Below are positions 17,914 through 27,305 of a DNA stretch of 64,000 nucleotides, piece by piece (within the stretch, counting starts at the first letter, position 1; each line of letters opens with the position of its first letter). This DNA is from Roseiarcus fermentans. Its GTDB lineage: Bacteria; Pseudomonadota; Alphaproteobacteria; Rhizobiales; Beijerinckiaceae. The position numbers were made by a program, and so were the translations under genes. The DNA is taken from the NCBI RefSeq assembly GCF_003315135.1, contig NZ_QNRK01000016.1, forward strand, positions 81,925 through 145,924. Reading direction: 5' to 3'. Under the pieces are notes generated by a model, which was given only the letters and a program-made list of their open reading frames with translations, had not been told where the DNA came from and made no database searches.

Positions 17914-18831
17914 CTAACCGGCCGCGAACGCCCGCAGCGCGAAGGCGCTCGCCATCATGCCGAGCACGTACAGCGGCACGCCGAACCCGCTGTACCAGAG
18001 CGCCCGCTCGACCGGCGCGCGCAGGAACCGGCGCATCATGGCGAGCTGCGCGATCAACAGGAGCGCGACGACCCCGGCGCCGACGAAGCGCCCCCAGCCG
18101 AGGAGCAACGCGATCACGACGATCTGCGGCGCCGCCATGAAGGCGGAGGCGACCCACGCCGCGCGATCCGCGCCGAGCTGCACCGGCAGCGACAAAATCC
18201 CCATTTCCCGGTCGCCCCGGATGGCCTTGAAGTCGTTCAGGGTCATGATGCCGTGCGCGCCGGCGCCGTAGAGGATGGCGATCGCCAGAACCGGCAGCGG
18301 CGGCAGGGCGCCGCCCAGCATCGCCGCTGCGCCGGTGATCCAGGCCAGGCTCTCGTAGGAAAAACCGCAAGCCGCATTGCCCCACCAGCCGTTCTGCTTC
18401 AGCCGCAGCGGCGGGGCGCTGTAGATCCACGCCAGCAGGAGGCCGAGGACGGCGGCGATCAGCACCCAGGTCCCCAGCGTCGCGGCGACCAGCGTGGACA
18501 GGACCGTCCAGACGCAGGCGATGTAGAAGCCCCACCGGCCCGGGATGCGTCCCGAGGGGATCGGCCGCTGCGGCTCGTTGATCGCATCGACGTCGCGGTC
18601 GTACCAGTCGTTGATCGCCTGGCTGGTGGCGACCACCAGCGGCCCGGCCAGAACGACGCCGACGATCGCGGTGTAGGCGTTGGGGAGCACCGGGACGCCC
18701 GACGAAACCACCCCGCAGGCGAACGCCCACATCGGCGGAAACCATGTCACCGGCTTCAGGAGCTCGAGCACGGCCGACGGGGCCGGATAGGCCGCGTGAG
18801 GCGCGAGGGGGGTGTTCGACCGTGTGCTCAA
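17914..18831 (-). CDS. bchG: Bacteriochlorophyll/chlorophyll synthase (UbiA-family prenyltransferase)
   Basis: A 305-residue integral membrane enzyme that attaches a geranylgeranyl or phytyl chain to bacteriochlorophyllide. The segments LLKPVTWFPPMWAF, NDWYDRDVDAINEPQRP (Asp-rich site, about 74-90), IPSGRIPGRWG and GIMTLNDFKAIRGD are hallmarks of BchG rather than UbiA. Eight to nine membrane helices are visible. The start is a TTG at 18831; no better in-frame start exists. It is convergent with radC, and no bchP, bchE, puf or crt gene is in the window. A PpsR-type site lies 70 bases upstream. Confidence 0.9.
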   Translation of the reverse strand: MSTRSNTPLAPHAAYPAPSAVLELLKPVTWFPPMWAFACGVVSSGVPVLPNAYTAIVGVVLAGPLVVATSQAINDWYDRDVDAINEPQRPIPSGRIPGRWGFYIACVWTVLSTLVAATLGTWVLIAAVLGLLLAWIYSAPPLRLKQNGWWGNAACGFSYESLAWITGAAAMLGGALPPLPVLAIAILYGAGAHGIMTLNDFKAIRGDREMGILSLPVQLGADRAAWVASAFMAAPQIVVIALLLGWGRFVGAGVVALLLIAQLAMMRRFLRAPVERALWYSGFGVPLYVLGMMASAFALRAFAAG

Positions 18832-19156
18832 GCCACCATCCCCGGCGCCGCGGCGCCGTCAAGGTCCATCGCGCCGACTTTCAGCGCTTGCGAGCGGCTA
18901 TGTCAATGACGCTTGACACCGGCCATGCCGCCGGGACCGCGACTCGCTGACGCGGCTCTGGTCGGGACGCCGGCGCCCGACTCTGGCCCTCGCGCGAAAA
19001 GGCGGCCGCCTCGATCGTCGGCGGTCCGAGGGCGAGTCCAGCCTGGAATGCCCGGCCCCCGGTCCGCAAGCGAATGAAGCAGATGTTTTCTCCTTGCGTC
19101 TTTGTGTCAGACGGTGAAGGAATGGCGGCGCGCGCCGATGCGGGCAAGGCAGGGCC
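18832..19156. other. Intergenic region bchG / SorC-type regulator
   Basis: These 325 bases between divergent starts hold the PpsR-type site and a short TCCTTGCGTCTTTGTGTC stretch (about 19091-19110). That stretch resembles half of the palindrome at 15170-15231. No gene is apparent. Confidence 0.5.
18901..18918. promoter_or_regulatory. PpsR/CrtJ-type operator upstream of bchG
   Basis: TGTCAATGACGCTTGACA matches the PpsR/CrtJ consensus TGT-N12-ACA exactly and extends it to a 6-bp inverted repeat. It is 70 bases before the bchG start, a normal place for aerobic repression of photosynthesis genes. Confidence 0.7.
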
Positions 19157-20104
19157 ATGAGCGATTTCGACAGGAAGGGCAGCGAAACCGCCCGCGCGGC
19201 CTGGCTCTACTATCAGGAAGACCGGACGCAGGGCGAGATCGCGCAGGAACTGCGGGTGAGCCGCAGCACGGTGACGCGCCTCCTCCAGCGCGCCAAGGCC
19301 GAGGGGCTCGTCCGGATCTCGCTGAACGTGACCGCGGGAACCTTCGAGGCGGAGCGGGCGCTCGAGCGCGCCTGGGGGCTCGAGCGGGCGCGCATCGTTC
19401 CCGACGCCGCCGACGAGGCGACGCAACAGCGCTGGCTCGGCCACGCCGCGGCGGAGTTGCTGGTCCAGATGGTCGGCGACGACGCGATCGTCGCGGTCGC
19501 GGGCGGGGCGACGCTGCTCGCCATGGCCGATGCTCTGGTCGGCCAGCATCCGCTCGCTGGCGCGCAGGTCGTGGCCATGACCGGCGGCCTGTACAACGCC
19601 ACGCCGGGCGCGGACGCCAACGACGTGACGAGACGGCTCGGCCAATGCTTCGCCGCCCCCGCGCGGCCGCTGCTCGCGCCCGTGTCCGTGCGGGACGAGG
19701 CGACGGCGCTCGGCCTCGCCAACGATCCGGGCGTCCGCTCCGCCCTCGACCTGGCGCGGAAAGCCTCGCTCGCCGTCTACGGCTTCGGCGCCGCGCCCGG
19801 CGACAGCACGCTGTTCAGGCTCGGCCACATCACGCCCGACCAGCAGGCCTTCTTGCGCGCGCGCGGCGCGGTCGGCGACATCGCCTGCCGCTGGATCGAC
19901 CGCGACGGCCAGCCGGTCGCGCCGCCGCCCTCGATCCACCCGATCGGCCTGTCGCTCGACGAGCTCAAGGGGATTCCGCAGCGCCTCGCGGTGGGGGGAG
20001 GCGCCCTCGAGCAGGAGGTCATCCACGCCGGCGTCCGCGGCGGCTTCGTCACCACGCTGGTCACCGACGAGCGCAACGCCGGCGCTCTGCTCGCGAAACG
20101 GTGA
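19157..20104 (+). CDS. SorC/DeoR-type sugar-binding transcriptional regulator
   Basis: A 315-residue regulator. Residues about 15-60 are a helix-turn-helix (QGEIAQELRVSRSTVTRLLQ), followed by a sugar-phosphate-binding domain (PF04198 type) with GGATLLAMADAL and VYGFGAAPGDST. Family members such as SorC and DeoR sense phosphorylated sugars. No sugar operon is adjacent; its targets may lie elsewhere, or it could serve the nucleoside operon 5 kb away. It is divergent from bchG. Confidence 0.88.
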   Translation: MSDFDRKGSETARAAWLYYQEDRTQGEIAQELRVSRSTVTRLLQRAKAEGLVRISLNVTAGTFEAERALERAWGLERARIVPDAADEATQQRWLGHAAAELLVQMVGDDAIVAVAGGATLLAMADALVGQHPLAGAQVVAMTGGLYNATPGADANDVTRRLGQCFAAPARPLLAPVSVRDEATALGLANDPGVRSALDLARKASLAVYGFGAAPGDSTLFRLGHITPDQQAFLRARGAVGDIACRWIDRDGQPVAPPPSIHPIGLSLDELKGIPQRLAVGGGALEQEVIHAGVRGGFVTTLVTDERNAGALLAKR

Positions 20105-20126
20105 CGGCGGCCGGCCGCGAGCCTCC

Positions 20127-20528
20127 TCAGAGGTCCCGCCCGCCGCGCAGGCCGAGGACCTTGACGGCGTGCATGCCCGCTTCGCTCTGGAGCCAGGCGC
20201 TGGCGTCGCCCTGATTGGCGAAAGAGCGCTGGGCGATGCGCGGCGAGAGCTTTCCGCGAACGGGAACGACGACGCGCCAGTCTCCTCGATGAAGTTCGGC
20301 AACGTAGGCCGAGGGGCGCAGGTCCGTCTGGTTGGTGGCAAAGTTGCTCAAGGCGCGCTCCCGGGGAGGGGTTTGCTGCGGATGACGTTGCGTCAACTGA
20401 AAAGGATCGAAGGCAAACGTGTAGAAAGCGTTGACGCATCGGAAGCGACCGGGGCGGATCTCCGGGCGCCGGCGCTTTTTTTTCCGCGCTCGGCGAGCGC
20501 GGCGCGGGACCGGCGGTCGCGTCTGCAA
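20127..20528 (-). CDS. Small conserved-looking protein of unknown function
   Basis: An open frame of up to 133 codons. Its C-terminal 65 residues (YVAELHRGDWRVVVPVRGKL, then RSFANQGDASAWLQSEAG) read like a folded beta-rich domain. The first 40 residues are Arg/Pro-rich and doubtful, so a later TTG start is possible. It is convergent with the SorC-type gene and divergent from the adenylate cyclase. No function is recognised. Confidence 0.45.
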   Translation of the reverse strand: MQTRPPVPRRARRARKKKRRRPEIRPGRFRCVNAFYTFAFDPFQLTQRHPQQTPPRERALSNFATNQTDLRPSAYVAELHRGDWRVVVPVRGKLSPRIAQRSFANQGDASAWLQSEAGMHAVKVLGLRGGRDL

Positions 20529-20624
20529 AGACGCCCAACCATCCGCCCCGGTTCCATCGCAAGCCGCGCAATCCTCGGCGCCCGCGGTCGTCCGATTCTG
20601 ATGGCCCGATGCGCCGCCCGCGTG

Positions 20625-20652
20625 TTGACCGCGCGGGCGGTTTGGCTAGCAT
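20625..20652 (+). promoter_or_regulatory. Possible sigma70 promoter of the adenylate cyclase gene
   Basis: TTGACC at 20625-20630 and TAGCAT at 20647-20652 with 16-base spacing, about 50 bases before the cyclase ATG. Fit is moderate. Confidence 0.35.
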
Positions 20653-20702
20653 CGCGCGCCTGGAGCGGGGCGCGGGCCTTCGCGTCTTGTCCGGCGGGGA
20701 CG

Positions 20703-22943
20703 ATGGCGTCTGTTGGCGCGTTGCGCAGGCTGAGGAAATGGCGCTCCTACGTCCTGGTGGTCGTCGGCGCCTATGCGTTCACGCTGCTCATCGGCGCGCT
20801 GGCCGCGCCGTTGCGCGGCAGCCTCGAGAACATCGTGTTCGACCAGTACCAGCGCTGGAAGCCGAGGCCGTCCGATCTCGACGAGCCTGTCCGCATCGTC
20901 GACATCGACGACGAGTCGATCCACCTGATCGGCCGCTGGCCCTGGTCGAGGCGCAAGATGGCGGACCTGGTCGAGGCGCTCGTCAAGGCCAATGTCGCCG
21001 GGATCGGGTTCGACTTCGTGTTTTCCGAGCCGGACGAGACCGGCGGCGACGCCGCGGCCTGCGCGGCCGGCGGCCGCGGCCCCGACCAGGCGTCGCGTTG
21101 CGCCGAGGGCGTGAGCGGCGACACGGCGCTCGCTCACGCGGTCCAGGGCCGTCCGGTGGCGCTCGGCGTCTATCTGACGGCGACGCACGACGGCGCGCAG
21201 GCGAGCCTCACGAGCAAGGCCGGGTTCTCCTACGTCGGCGACCCGCCGGCCGATTTCGTCTACACTTTCAAAGGCGTGCTGCCGCCGATCGGCGCCCTGC
21301 GCGACGCCGCCGCCGGCCTCGGCTTCCTCAACTGGCTTCCCGACAACGACCGCGTGGTGCGGCGCGTGCCGCTTCTGCTCAACGTCAACGGCCAGCTTCA
21401 GCCGAGCCTCGCGCTGGAGACGCTGCGGGTCGCCCAGGGGGCGTCCGGCTACGTGGTCAAGTCGACCACCGCCGCCGGAAGCACGGCGGGAAAAAGCGAA
21501 GTCATCGATTCGATCAAGGACGGCGACGTCGTCGTGCCCGTGCAGGCGGACGGCCTGTTGCGCGTGTGGTTCGCGAAGTCCGACCCGCGGCGCGTCGTCC
21601 CCGCGTGGAAGGCGCTGCAGCCCGACGCCGATCTCTCCGACCTCTCCGGCAAGCTCGTGCTGATCGGCGCGAGCGCCTCGCTCCTGTCCGACATCGTCGC
21701 CACGCCGCTCGATCCGTCGACGCCGGGCGTCGAGGCCCACGCCAATCTGATCGGGCAGATGCTCGCCGGCGCGACGCTCGAGCGGCCCGACTGGGCCCCG
21801 GGCGCGGAGATCTGGGCGGGCGCGGCGCTGTCGCTGCTGCTCGCCGTCCTTCTGCCGTTGTTCCCGATCTACGCCACCGCCGTCATGCTCGTCGTCGCGG
21901 CCGGTGGCTTCGCCGTCCTCAGCTGGACCGCCTTCGCCCACCAAGGCGTGCTGATCGATCCGGTGACGCCGGGCGTCACCGCGGGCTTCGTGTTCCTGGC
22001 CGGCGTCGGCCAGCTCTACGGGCAGAAGCGCCAGCAGGTGAGCGAGATCCGTTCAGCGTTCGGCCGCTACGTGTCGCCCGCGGTGGTGGCGCGGCTCGCA
22101 GAACACCCGGAGCAGCTCAAGCTCGGCGGCGAGAAGCGCGACCTGACCGTGATGTTCTGCGACATCCGCTCGTTCACCACGCTGTCGGAAGGGTTCACGG
22201 CGGTCGAGCTGTCGACGTTCCTCAACGAATATCTGTCGCCGATGACCGACATCATCCTCGGCGAGGAAGGCACGGTCGACAAATACATGGGCGACGCGAT
22301 CATGGCGTTCTGGAACGCGCCGCTCGACGACGCCGCGCACGGGATTCACGGCGTCCGCGCGGCGCTGAGGATGCGCGAGACGCTGGCGGAGCTCAATCGC
22401 GACTGGCGGGAGAGCGCGGCCAAGGCCGATCGCCCGTTCAAGCCGGTGAAGTTTGGCATCGGCCTCAACACCGGCGAATGCAGCGTCGGCAACATGGGCT
22501 CGCTGCAACGCTTCGACTATTCCGCGCTCGGCGACGAAGTGAACATCGCCTCCCGGCTCGAGGGCTCGTCCAAGCAGTTCGGCGTCGACATCGTCGCGAG
22601 CGCCGCCACGCGCGACGAGGCGGCGGAGTTCGCCTGGCTCGAGATCGATCGGGTCAAGCTCAAGAACAAGACCCGCGCGGTGGCGCTGTTCGCGCTGGCC
22701 GGCGGCCCGGCCTATGCCGAGAGCGACGACTTCCGCCGCCTCGCGGCGTTGCACGAGGACATGCTGGCGGCCTACCGGGCGCGGAAATTCGCTGCTGCGC
22801 AGACGCTCGCGCAGGAGGCCGCGCCGCTCGCGCCGGCGGAGGTCGCCGGACTGTACGGATATTGCCTCCGGCGATTCGCGGCGCTCGACGCGCAGGCGCT
22901 TCCGGAAAGCTGGGCGCCGATGATCGCGCTGGACGAGAAATAG
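20703..22943 (+). CDS. CHASE2-domain adenylate cyclase (class III)
   Basis: A 746-residue membrane sensor that makes cAMP. An N-terminal membrane helix (about 15-38) precedes a periplasmic CHASE2 sensor domain (about 45-360). Three further helices (about 365-445) lead to the class III catalytic domain (about 475-640) with DLTVMFCDIRSFTTLSE, KYMGDAIMAFW and FDYSALGDEVNIASRLEG. Metal-binding Asp residues are present. A roughly 90-residue helical tail follows. I start at ATG 20703, which gives a normal signal-anchor; the open frame continues upstream without family-like sequence. The signal sensed by CHASE2 is unknown. Confidence 0.93.
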   Translation: MASVGALRRLRKWRSYVLVVVGAYAFTLLIGALAAPLRGSLENIVFDQYQRWKPRPSDLDEPVRIVDIDDESIHLIGRWPWSRRKMADLVEALVKANVAGIGFDFVFSEPDETGGDAAACAAGGRGPDQASRCAEGVSGDTALAHAVQGRPVALGVYLTATHDGAQASLTSKAGFSYVGDPPADFVYTFKGVLPPIGALRDAAAGLGFLNWLPDNDRVVRRVPLLLNVNGQLQPSLALETLRVAQGASGYVVKSTTAAGSTAGKSEVIDSIKDGDVVVPVQADGLLRVWFAKSDPRRVVPAWKALQPDADLSDLSGKLVLIGASASLLSDIVATPLDPSTPGVEAHANLIGQMLAGATLERPDWAPGAEIWAGAALSLLLAVLLPLFPIYATAVMLVVAAGGFAVLSWTAFAHQGVLIDPVTPGVTAGFVFLAGVGQLYGQKRQQVSEIRSAFGRYVSPAVVARLAEHPEQLKLGGEKRDLTVMFCDIRSFTTLSEGFTAVELSTFLNEYLSPMTDIILGEEGTVDKYMGDAIMAFWNAPLDDAAHGIHGVRAALRMRETLAELNRDWRESAAKADRPFKPVKFGIGLNTGECSVGNMGSLQRFDYSALGDEVNIASRLEGSSKQFGVDIVASAATRDEAAEFAWLEIDRVKLKNKTRAVALFALAGGPAYAESDDFRRLAALHEDMLAAYRARKFAAAQTLAQEAAPLAPAEVAGLYGYCLRRFAALDAQALPESWAPMIALDEK

Positions 22944-23198
22944 CCGGTCTGCAGGCGCGGCCGCTGGCCGGACGCCGCGCTCGAACTCAGAAAAGGCGGC
23001 GCAGGCCGACGCCGCCGTGCGCCGTCGTCCCGATCCGGCCGCCGACCGTGGCGATCGTGAAGGCGTCGACCGCCATGCGCGCCGAACCGGCGGCCGGCGC
23101 GGGCGCGTCCCCTGCGAGCGGTCGACGGCTTGCTCGCGGACCCGACGAAACCGTTCGCTCCGCAACCGGGTGACGGCCTTGCGGCAATGTCAATCCCG

Positions 23199-23813
23199 TC
23201 AATCCCGCGCGCGCGAGGCGGCGAGATCCTCCGGCGTATCGACGTCGAAGGCGGCGTCGGCGCCGACGGTCTCGATCTCCGTCACGCGGCCGGGAGCAAG
23301 ACCCGCGAGCAGGCGGCGCGCGCCTTCGTCGCCCTCGAGCCGCATCGCTTGGGCGAACAGCGTCCGGGCGAGCAGAACCGGATTGCCGCGCCGGCCCGCG
23401 ACCACGGGCGCGACCGCCGCCGCGCCGGCCGCGGCGTTGAACGCTCCGATCAGCCGGTCGAGCAACGCCGCCCCGACATTCGGCATGTCGCCGAGGAGGA
23501 CGAGCGCGCCGTCGGCGTCGGGCGGCAGCGCGCGCAGGCCCGCGCCCAGCGAGGAGGCGACGCCGGCGGCGAAGTCCGGATTGAAGGCGACGGCGACGGG
23601 CAGCCCCAGGAGCGCCGCCTCGACCGCTTCGCGCGCATGGCCGACGACCACGACCACCGGCCGGGCGCGCGAGGCAAGCGCCGCCTCGACCACGCGCCGC
23701 ACGATCGCCCTGCCGCCGAGCTCGGCCACGAGCTTGGTCGCCTCGGCGCCGCCCGCGGCGCGGTAGCGCGAGGAACGGCCCGCGGCCAGGACGACGGCCC
23801 CGACGTTACTCAT
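23199..23813 (-). CDS. mocA: MocA-like molybdenum cofactor nucleotidyltransferase
   Basis: A 204-residue NTP transferase with the MobA/MocA signature LAAGRSSRY and GDMPNV. MocA adds CMP to molybdopterin to form the MCD cofactor used by xanthine-dehydrogenase-family enzymes such as CoxL. It overlaps the stop of the molybdopterin-binding gene by eight bases and is the last gene of the cox-type cluster. The relationship to cox enzymes and their MCD cofactor makes CTP the likely substrate. Confidence 0.85.
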   Translation of the reverse strand: MSNVGAVVLAAGRSSRYRAAGGAEATKLVAELGGRAIVRRVVEAALASRARPVVVVVGHAREAVEAALLGLPVAVAFNPDFAAGVASSLGAGLRALPPDADGALVLLGDMPNVGAALLDRLIGAFNAAAGAAAVAPVVAGRRGNPVLLARTLFAQAMRLEGDEGARRLLAGLAPGRVTEIETVGADAAFDVDTPEDLAASRARD

Positions 23814-24810
23814 GAGGCTCGCGCGGCTGCGGCCGCGAGGCGATCTCCATCAGGAGGCCGCCGACCCCCATGGCGCGGATGTCGGCGTCGGCCACCGGCA
23901 CCCCGGCGAGGATCCGTTGCAGCACCCAGTCGAAGCCGTTCTCCTTGGGCGAGCGCGCGCAGCCGGGCGCGCCAATGATCGGCTTGCCGCCGCGCGCGGC
24001 GAGCAGGAGCAGGTTGCCCGGGTCGACCGGCATCCCGAACCGCTCGATCCGCCCGCCGAACGCCTCGATCGCCGCCGGGATCACGTCGCGCCGGTCGGTG
24101 ATGGCGGAGGCGCCGAACACGACGAGCGCGTCCGCCTGCGGCTCGACGCGGCCAAGCGCCTCGAGCAGGGCGGCGGCGTCGTGCCGGCAGGCGACGTGGT
24201 CGGTCACGCGCGCGCCGGTCGGCGCGAGACGCGCCTTCAGCGCTCGCAGCGTCTTGTCGACGACGCTGTCCTTGAGGCCGGGCAGCAGGGTCGAGACGAC
24301 CGCGACCCGCAACGGCCGGAACGGCGCGACGGAAACCGCCGGCGCCGGCCCGAGCGCGTCGAGCGCGCGTTCGAGCATCGCCGCGGGCGCCGAGAACGGG
24401 ATGATCTTGACGGTCGCGACCATGTCGCCGTCTTCGACCGGACGGTGCGCCGGCAGGGTGGCGACGGTGATCGCCTCGTCGATCGCGTTGACCCGGTCGA
24501 TCGCGGCGCGGTCGAACAGCGCGAGGCCGGCGGCCTCGGCGAACAGATTGACCCGGCCGGTGAACGGCGCCGCCGAGCGCGTGTGGGCCCCCGCGAGGCG
24601 GCTCGCGAGCCGCGCCGCGGCGTCGTTCTCGCCAACGTCGCCGTCCTCAAGGCGGGCCGCCATCACGCTCGCGACGCCGGCCTCGGCGAGCCGCCGGCGG
24701 CGATCGGGCGTGACGACGTCGCCCTTCTTCAGCGTCAGGCCGTCGATCCGGACCGAATGCGCCAGAATTGCGCCGTCTGCCTCGTGAATGGGCACGGAGC
24801 CGAATTTCAC
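23806..24810 (-). CDS. Molybdopterin-binding (MoCF-domain) protein, cox cluster
   Basis: A 334-residue protein with an N-terminal region typical of molybdopterin-binding proteins found beside CocE/XdhC genes (SVPIHEADGAILAHS) and a C-terminal MoCF domain (PLRVAVVSTLLPGLKDSV, then LVVFGASAITDRRDV). It probably handles molybdopterin before cytidylation by MocA. It overlaps the neighbouring XdhC gene by four bases and mocA by eight, so the three are co-translated. Not MoeA: the MoeA N-terminal domains are missing. Confidence 0.8.
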   Translation of the reverse strand: MKFGSVPIHEADGAILAHSVRIDGLTLKKGDVVTPDRRRRLAEAGVASVMAARLEDGDVGENDAAARLASRLAGAHTRSAAPFTGRVNLFAEAAGLALFDRAAIDRVNAIDEAITVATLPAHRPVEDGDMVATVKIIPFSAPAAMLERALDALGPAPAVSVAPFRPLRVAVVSTLLPGLKDSVVDKTLRALKARLAPTGARVTDHVACRHDAAALLEALGRVEPQADALVVFGASAITDRRDVIPAAIEAFGGRIERFGMPVDPGNLLLLAARGGKPIIGAPGCARSPKENGFDWVLQRILAGVPVADADIRAMGVGGLLMEIASRPQPREPHE

Positions 24811-25511
24811 GGCGCCCGTCCCTCCGTGCGCAGCGGCTTCCGGCGCAGCGAGGCGACCACCTCGCCGATGATCGACACCGCGATCTCGGCCGGGCTCACG
24901 GCGCCGATGTCGAGGCCGATCGGCGCGTGGATGCGCGCCAGCGCCTCATCGTCGAAGCCCAGCGCCCGCATGCGCTCGATCCGCTTGGCGTGCGTCTTCT
25001 TCGATCCGAGCGCGCCGATGTAGAAGCAGTCGGCCCGAAGCGCGAGGACGAGCGCGGGATCGTCGATCTTGGGATCGTGGGTGAGCAGACAGATGGCGGT
25101 GTAGCGATCGGGCGGCGCGGTCGCCAGCGCCTCGTCCGGCCATTCCGCGACCACGGGCGTGTCGGGAAAGCGCTCGGGCGTGGCGAAGGCGGTGCGCGGA
25201 TCGATGACGGTCGGGTCGAGACCGGCGATGCGGGCCATCGGCGCGAGCGCCTGGGAGATATGGACCGCGCCGATCAGCACGAGCCGCGGCGGCGGCGCCT
25301 GGACGGTGAGAAAATATTCGACGCCGTCGAGGGCGAGCGCGCCGCTCTTGCCCATGCGCAACGCCTGGTCGAGGCGCTCGCCGAGCGGGTCGGCGGCGAA
25401 GCCGGACGCCTCGACGAACCGCTGACTGCCGTCGTCGAAGCGCGTCACCATCACGCCCGCCCGGCGCTCGCGCCGCGCCGCGTTCATCGCCTTCAGGACA
25501 TCGAGCCGCAT
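24807..25511 (-). CDS. XdhC/CoxI-family maturation protein, Rossmann-domain half
   Basis: A 234-residue XdhC-family protein with a short XdhC_CoxI N-terminal segment and a C-terminal Rossmann domain (PPRLVLIGAVHISQAL, LLTHDPKIDDPAL, FYIGALGSKKTHAKRIERM). XdhC proteins hold sulfurated MCD cofactor and deliver it to the apoenzyme. The start at 25511 overlaps the preceding stop by one base (TGATG). Corresponds in position to coxF/coxI of CO dehydrogenase clusters. Confidence 0.85.
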   Translation of the reverse strand: MRLDVLKAMNAARRERRAGVMVTRFDDGSQRFVEASGFAADPLGERLDQALRMGKSGALALDGVEYFLTVQAPPPRLVLIGAVHISQALAPMARIAGLDPTVIDPRTAFATPERFPDTPVVAEWPDEALATAPPDRYTAICLLTHDPKIDDPALVLALRADCFYIGALGSKKTHAKRIERMRALGFDDEALARIHAPIGLDIGAVSPAEIAVSIIGEVVASLRRKPLRTEGRAP

Positions 25512-25834
25512 CAGTCGAGCCTCTCGACGTAAACCCGGATGCGGCCGCCGCACGACAGGCCGACGCGCCAGGCGGTCTCGTCAGCGACGCCGAACTCCAG
25601 CATGCGCGGCGCGCCGGTGGCGATCACCTCGCCCGCCTCCTCGACCACCGCGCCCTCGACGCAGCCGCCGCTGACCGAGCCGAGGAAATCGCCGTCGGCG
25701 TCGATGACGAGATGCGACCCGACCGGCCGCGGCGCCGAGCCCCAGGTCTCCACCACCGTCGCCACCGCCACCCCCCGTCCCGCCTCGCGCCAGGCTTCCG
25801 CCGCCGCCAGTACGTCGTCCTCGCGTGAGATCAT
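25511..25834 (-). CDS. XdhC/CoxI-family N-terminal-domain protein
   Basis: A 107-residue protein containing just the XdhC_CoxI domain (ATVVETWGSAPRPVGSHL, GSVSGGCVEGAVV). Such stand-alone domains occur beside full XdhC genes in cox clusters and are thought to cooperate in cofactor insertion. The Cys in GGCVEG is the conserved one. It is now the first gene after a long gap that separates it from coxE, so it would need its own promoter or read-through. Confidence 0.85.
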   Translation of the reverse strand: MISREDDVLAAAEAWREAGRGVAVATVVETWGSAPRPVGSHLVIDADGDFLGSVSGGCVEGAVVEEAGEVIATGAPRMLEFGVADETAWRVGLSCGGRIRVYVERLD

Positions 25835-26307
25835 GCCGTGCGTTCCTCCCCGTCGTTGGGTCGGCAGGATGGCCCCGGTGCGGCCGGCCTGCAAGCCCAC
25901 GTTCTCAGGCGAAGCGGTCGCCCGGCCCGGGAGGGGACGCGGATCCCGTTCCGACGTCCGTTCTGGCGGACACGCCTGCCGTCCGCAACCCGGTCCGGAA
26001 CGCGCACACTCCGCCCAATGCGGGTATTCCGACCTGGGAACTCCGACGGCCGGTCTCGACGTAGAGTTTCCCTTGCAGAAAGCGACTGCGAACGGCGCGA
26101 GCGGTAGGCTATCCGGACGTTCCCAGATCGCATGCAACGTTTTCGCCAGGAATTAACAATATCCGCGGCTCGGTCACGCTGCGCGAACCGCCGCAATCCG
26201 AAGTTTCGGCGTCATTCATTCGTAAGGTGACCCGAGCGGCGCAAGCCCGACTTTTCGCCACTCTGGGCCGAACGCATCGCCGACATCGGACTACGAGAGC
26301 AACCACT
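25835..26307. other. Intergenic region at the left edge of the accessory block
   Basis: Between the XdhC start and the protease stop. The right part (26100-26300) is AT-richer than the left. I see no gene, transposon end or clear promoter; whatever drives the XdhC genes should lie here. Confidence 0.4.
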
Positions 26308-27294
26308 TCATTGACTCCAAAGCCCACAGGCCGCCGATTGCTTCTCAACGTAAACTGGTCCAGTTCGCAGAATGCCTTGACAGTAGTAGGTATAGTGCAT
26401 CTGACCGATCAAATCTTTGTGCGATTCTTCCCACATTCCTTTGCTCGGGTCGCCTGAGCCAGGAAGTAGATCTATACGCGCATTTGGATTGCCGCCTAAC
26501 GTCGACACAATCAATTTAGCACATTCATCCGATTCATTGTGGCCTCCGGGTAGTTCGCCGCTGTTCGAGGTCCAAGGCGTCTCCGAGCTCCATCTCTCGA
26601 CGCCGTGAGATGGCGCGCGACACGACGCGTAGCAGGCATTGTCATAAGGAACGCCTACATCGATGCCGACGCGAACACCCCTCTTCTTCAAAAGATTCAA
26701 AGCAAGCGCGATTGGTATCAGATCATTGTTGCCGCCAGCAGGCGTGCCGCTGTGAACAAGCCCAATTACGTTTCCAGATTCGTTGAATACCGGACCGCCA
26801 CTGTAGCCGTTCCGAAGAAAACCGTCGGCCTTATAGAGCCCGTCCGGCGTAGAAACATTGTTGATGTTAATTTGTGCCGGAGTGAGGCCGTCCTGGCCTG
26901 GGAAGCCGATCACCAGCGCCCGGTCCAGCGGATGAACGTCTGCCGTTGTCATGGTCACCGCATAACGACACGATGCCGATTGCGGGAGTTGCCACGCCGC
27001 GACGTCCGATGCTTCATCTATTTCGCGTGACTGAAGCGGAAAACGCGTTCCTTGCCTCTGACCGATTACTGCCCATAGGGTTTGCCCGGCAGCAGGTTTG
27101 ATATGAGCGGCCGTGACGATATAGCCGTCGTGAGAGACGATAAAACCTGTTCCGCTATCGATAAATTGCCCGGCCGAGTCGGTGACTTCAAGATATACAG
27201 TTCCATGAGTGTTGTTCGCGAGAATGTCGCTTGCGGTTGCAGCGAGACCTGGACACGCGAGCATGCTCAGTAAGGTAGCAAGAAAGCTCCTCAA
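26308..27294 (-). CDS. Secreted trypsin-like serine protease
   Basis: A 328-residue protein with a signal peptide (about 1-19, ending GLAATA) and a trypsin-like peptidase domain. The triad is visible: His64 in VTAAH, Asp97 in ASDVAAW and Ser165 in GYSGGPVF. The usual GNSGGP reads GYSGGP. A C-terminal 110-residue extension (about 218-328) contains six Cys and no recognised domain. Codon use is AT-richer than the neighbours. It follows the CHAP-like gene by 11 bases and is the third gene of a secreted-enzyme cassette. Substrate unknown. Confidence 0.85.
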   Translation of the reverse strand: MRSFLATLLSMLACPGLAATASDILANNTHGTVYLEVTDSAGQFIDSGTGFIVSHDGYIVTAAHIKPAAGQTLWAVIGQRQGTRFPLQSREIDEASDVAAWQLPQSASCRYAVTMTTADVHPLDRALVIGFPGQDGLTPAQININNVSTPDGLYKADGFLRNGYSGGPVFNESGNVIGLVHSGTPAGGNNDLIPIALALNLLKKRGVRVGIDVGVPYDNACYASCRAPSHGVERWSSETPWTSNSGELPGGHNESDECAKLIVSTLGGNPNARIDLLPGSGDPSKGMWEESHKDLIGQMHYTYYCQGILRTGPVYVEKQSAACGLWSQ

Positions 27295-27305
27295 GCGGAG
27301 ACCTC

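Noticed and set aside
20609..23173. 854-codon plus-strand frame over the cyclase
   Set aside because: Arg-rich frame shadow; the CHASE2/cyclase domains are in the other frame.
23806..24810. MoeA
   Set aside because: Only the MoCF domain is shared; the MoeA N-terminal domains are absent.
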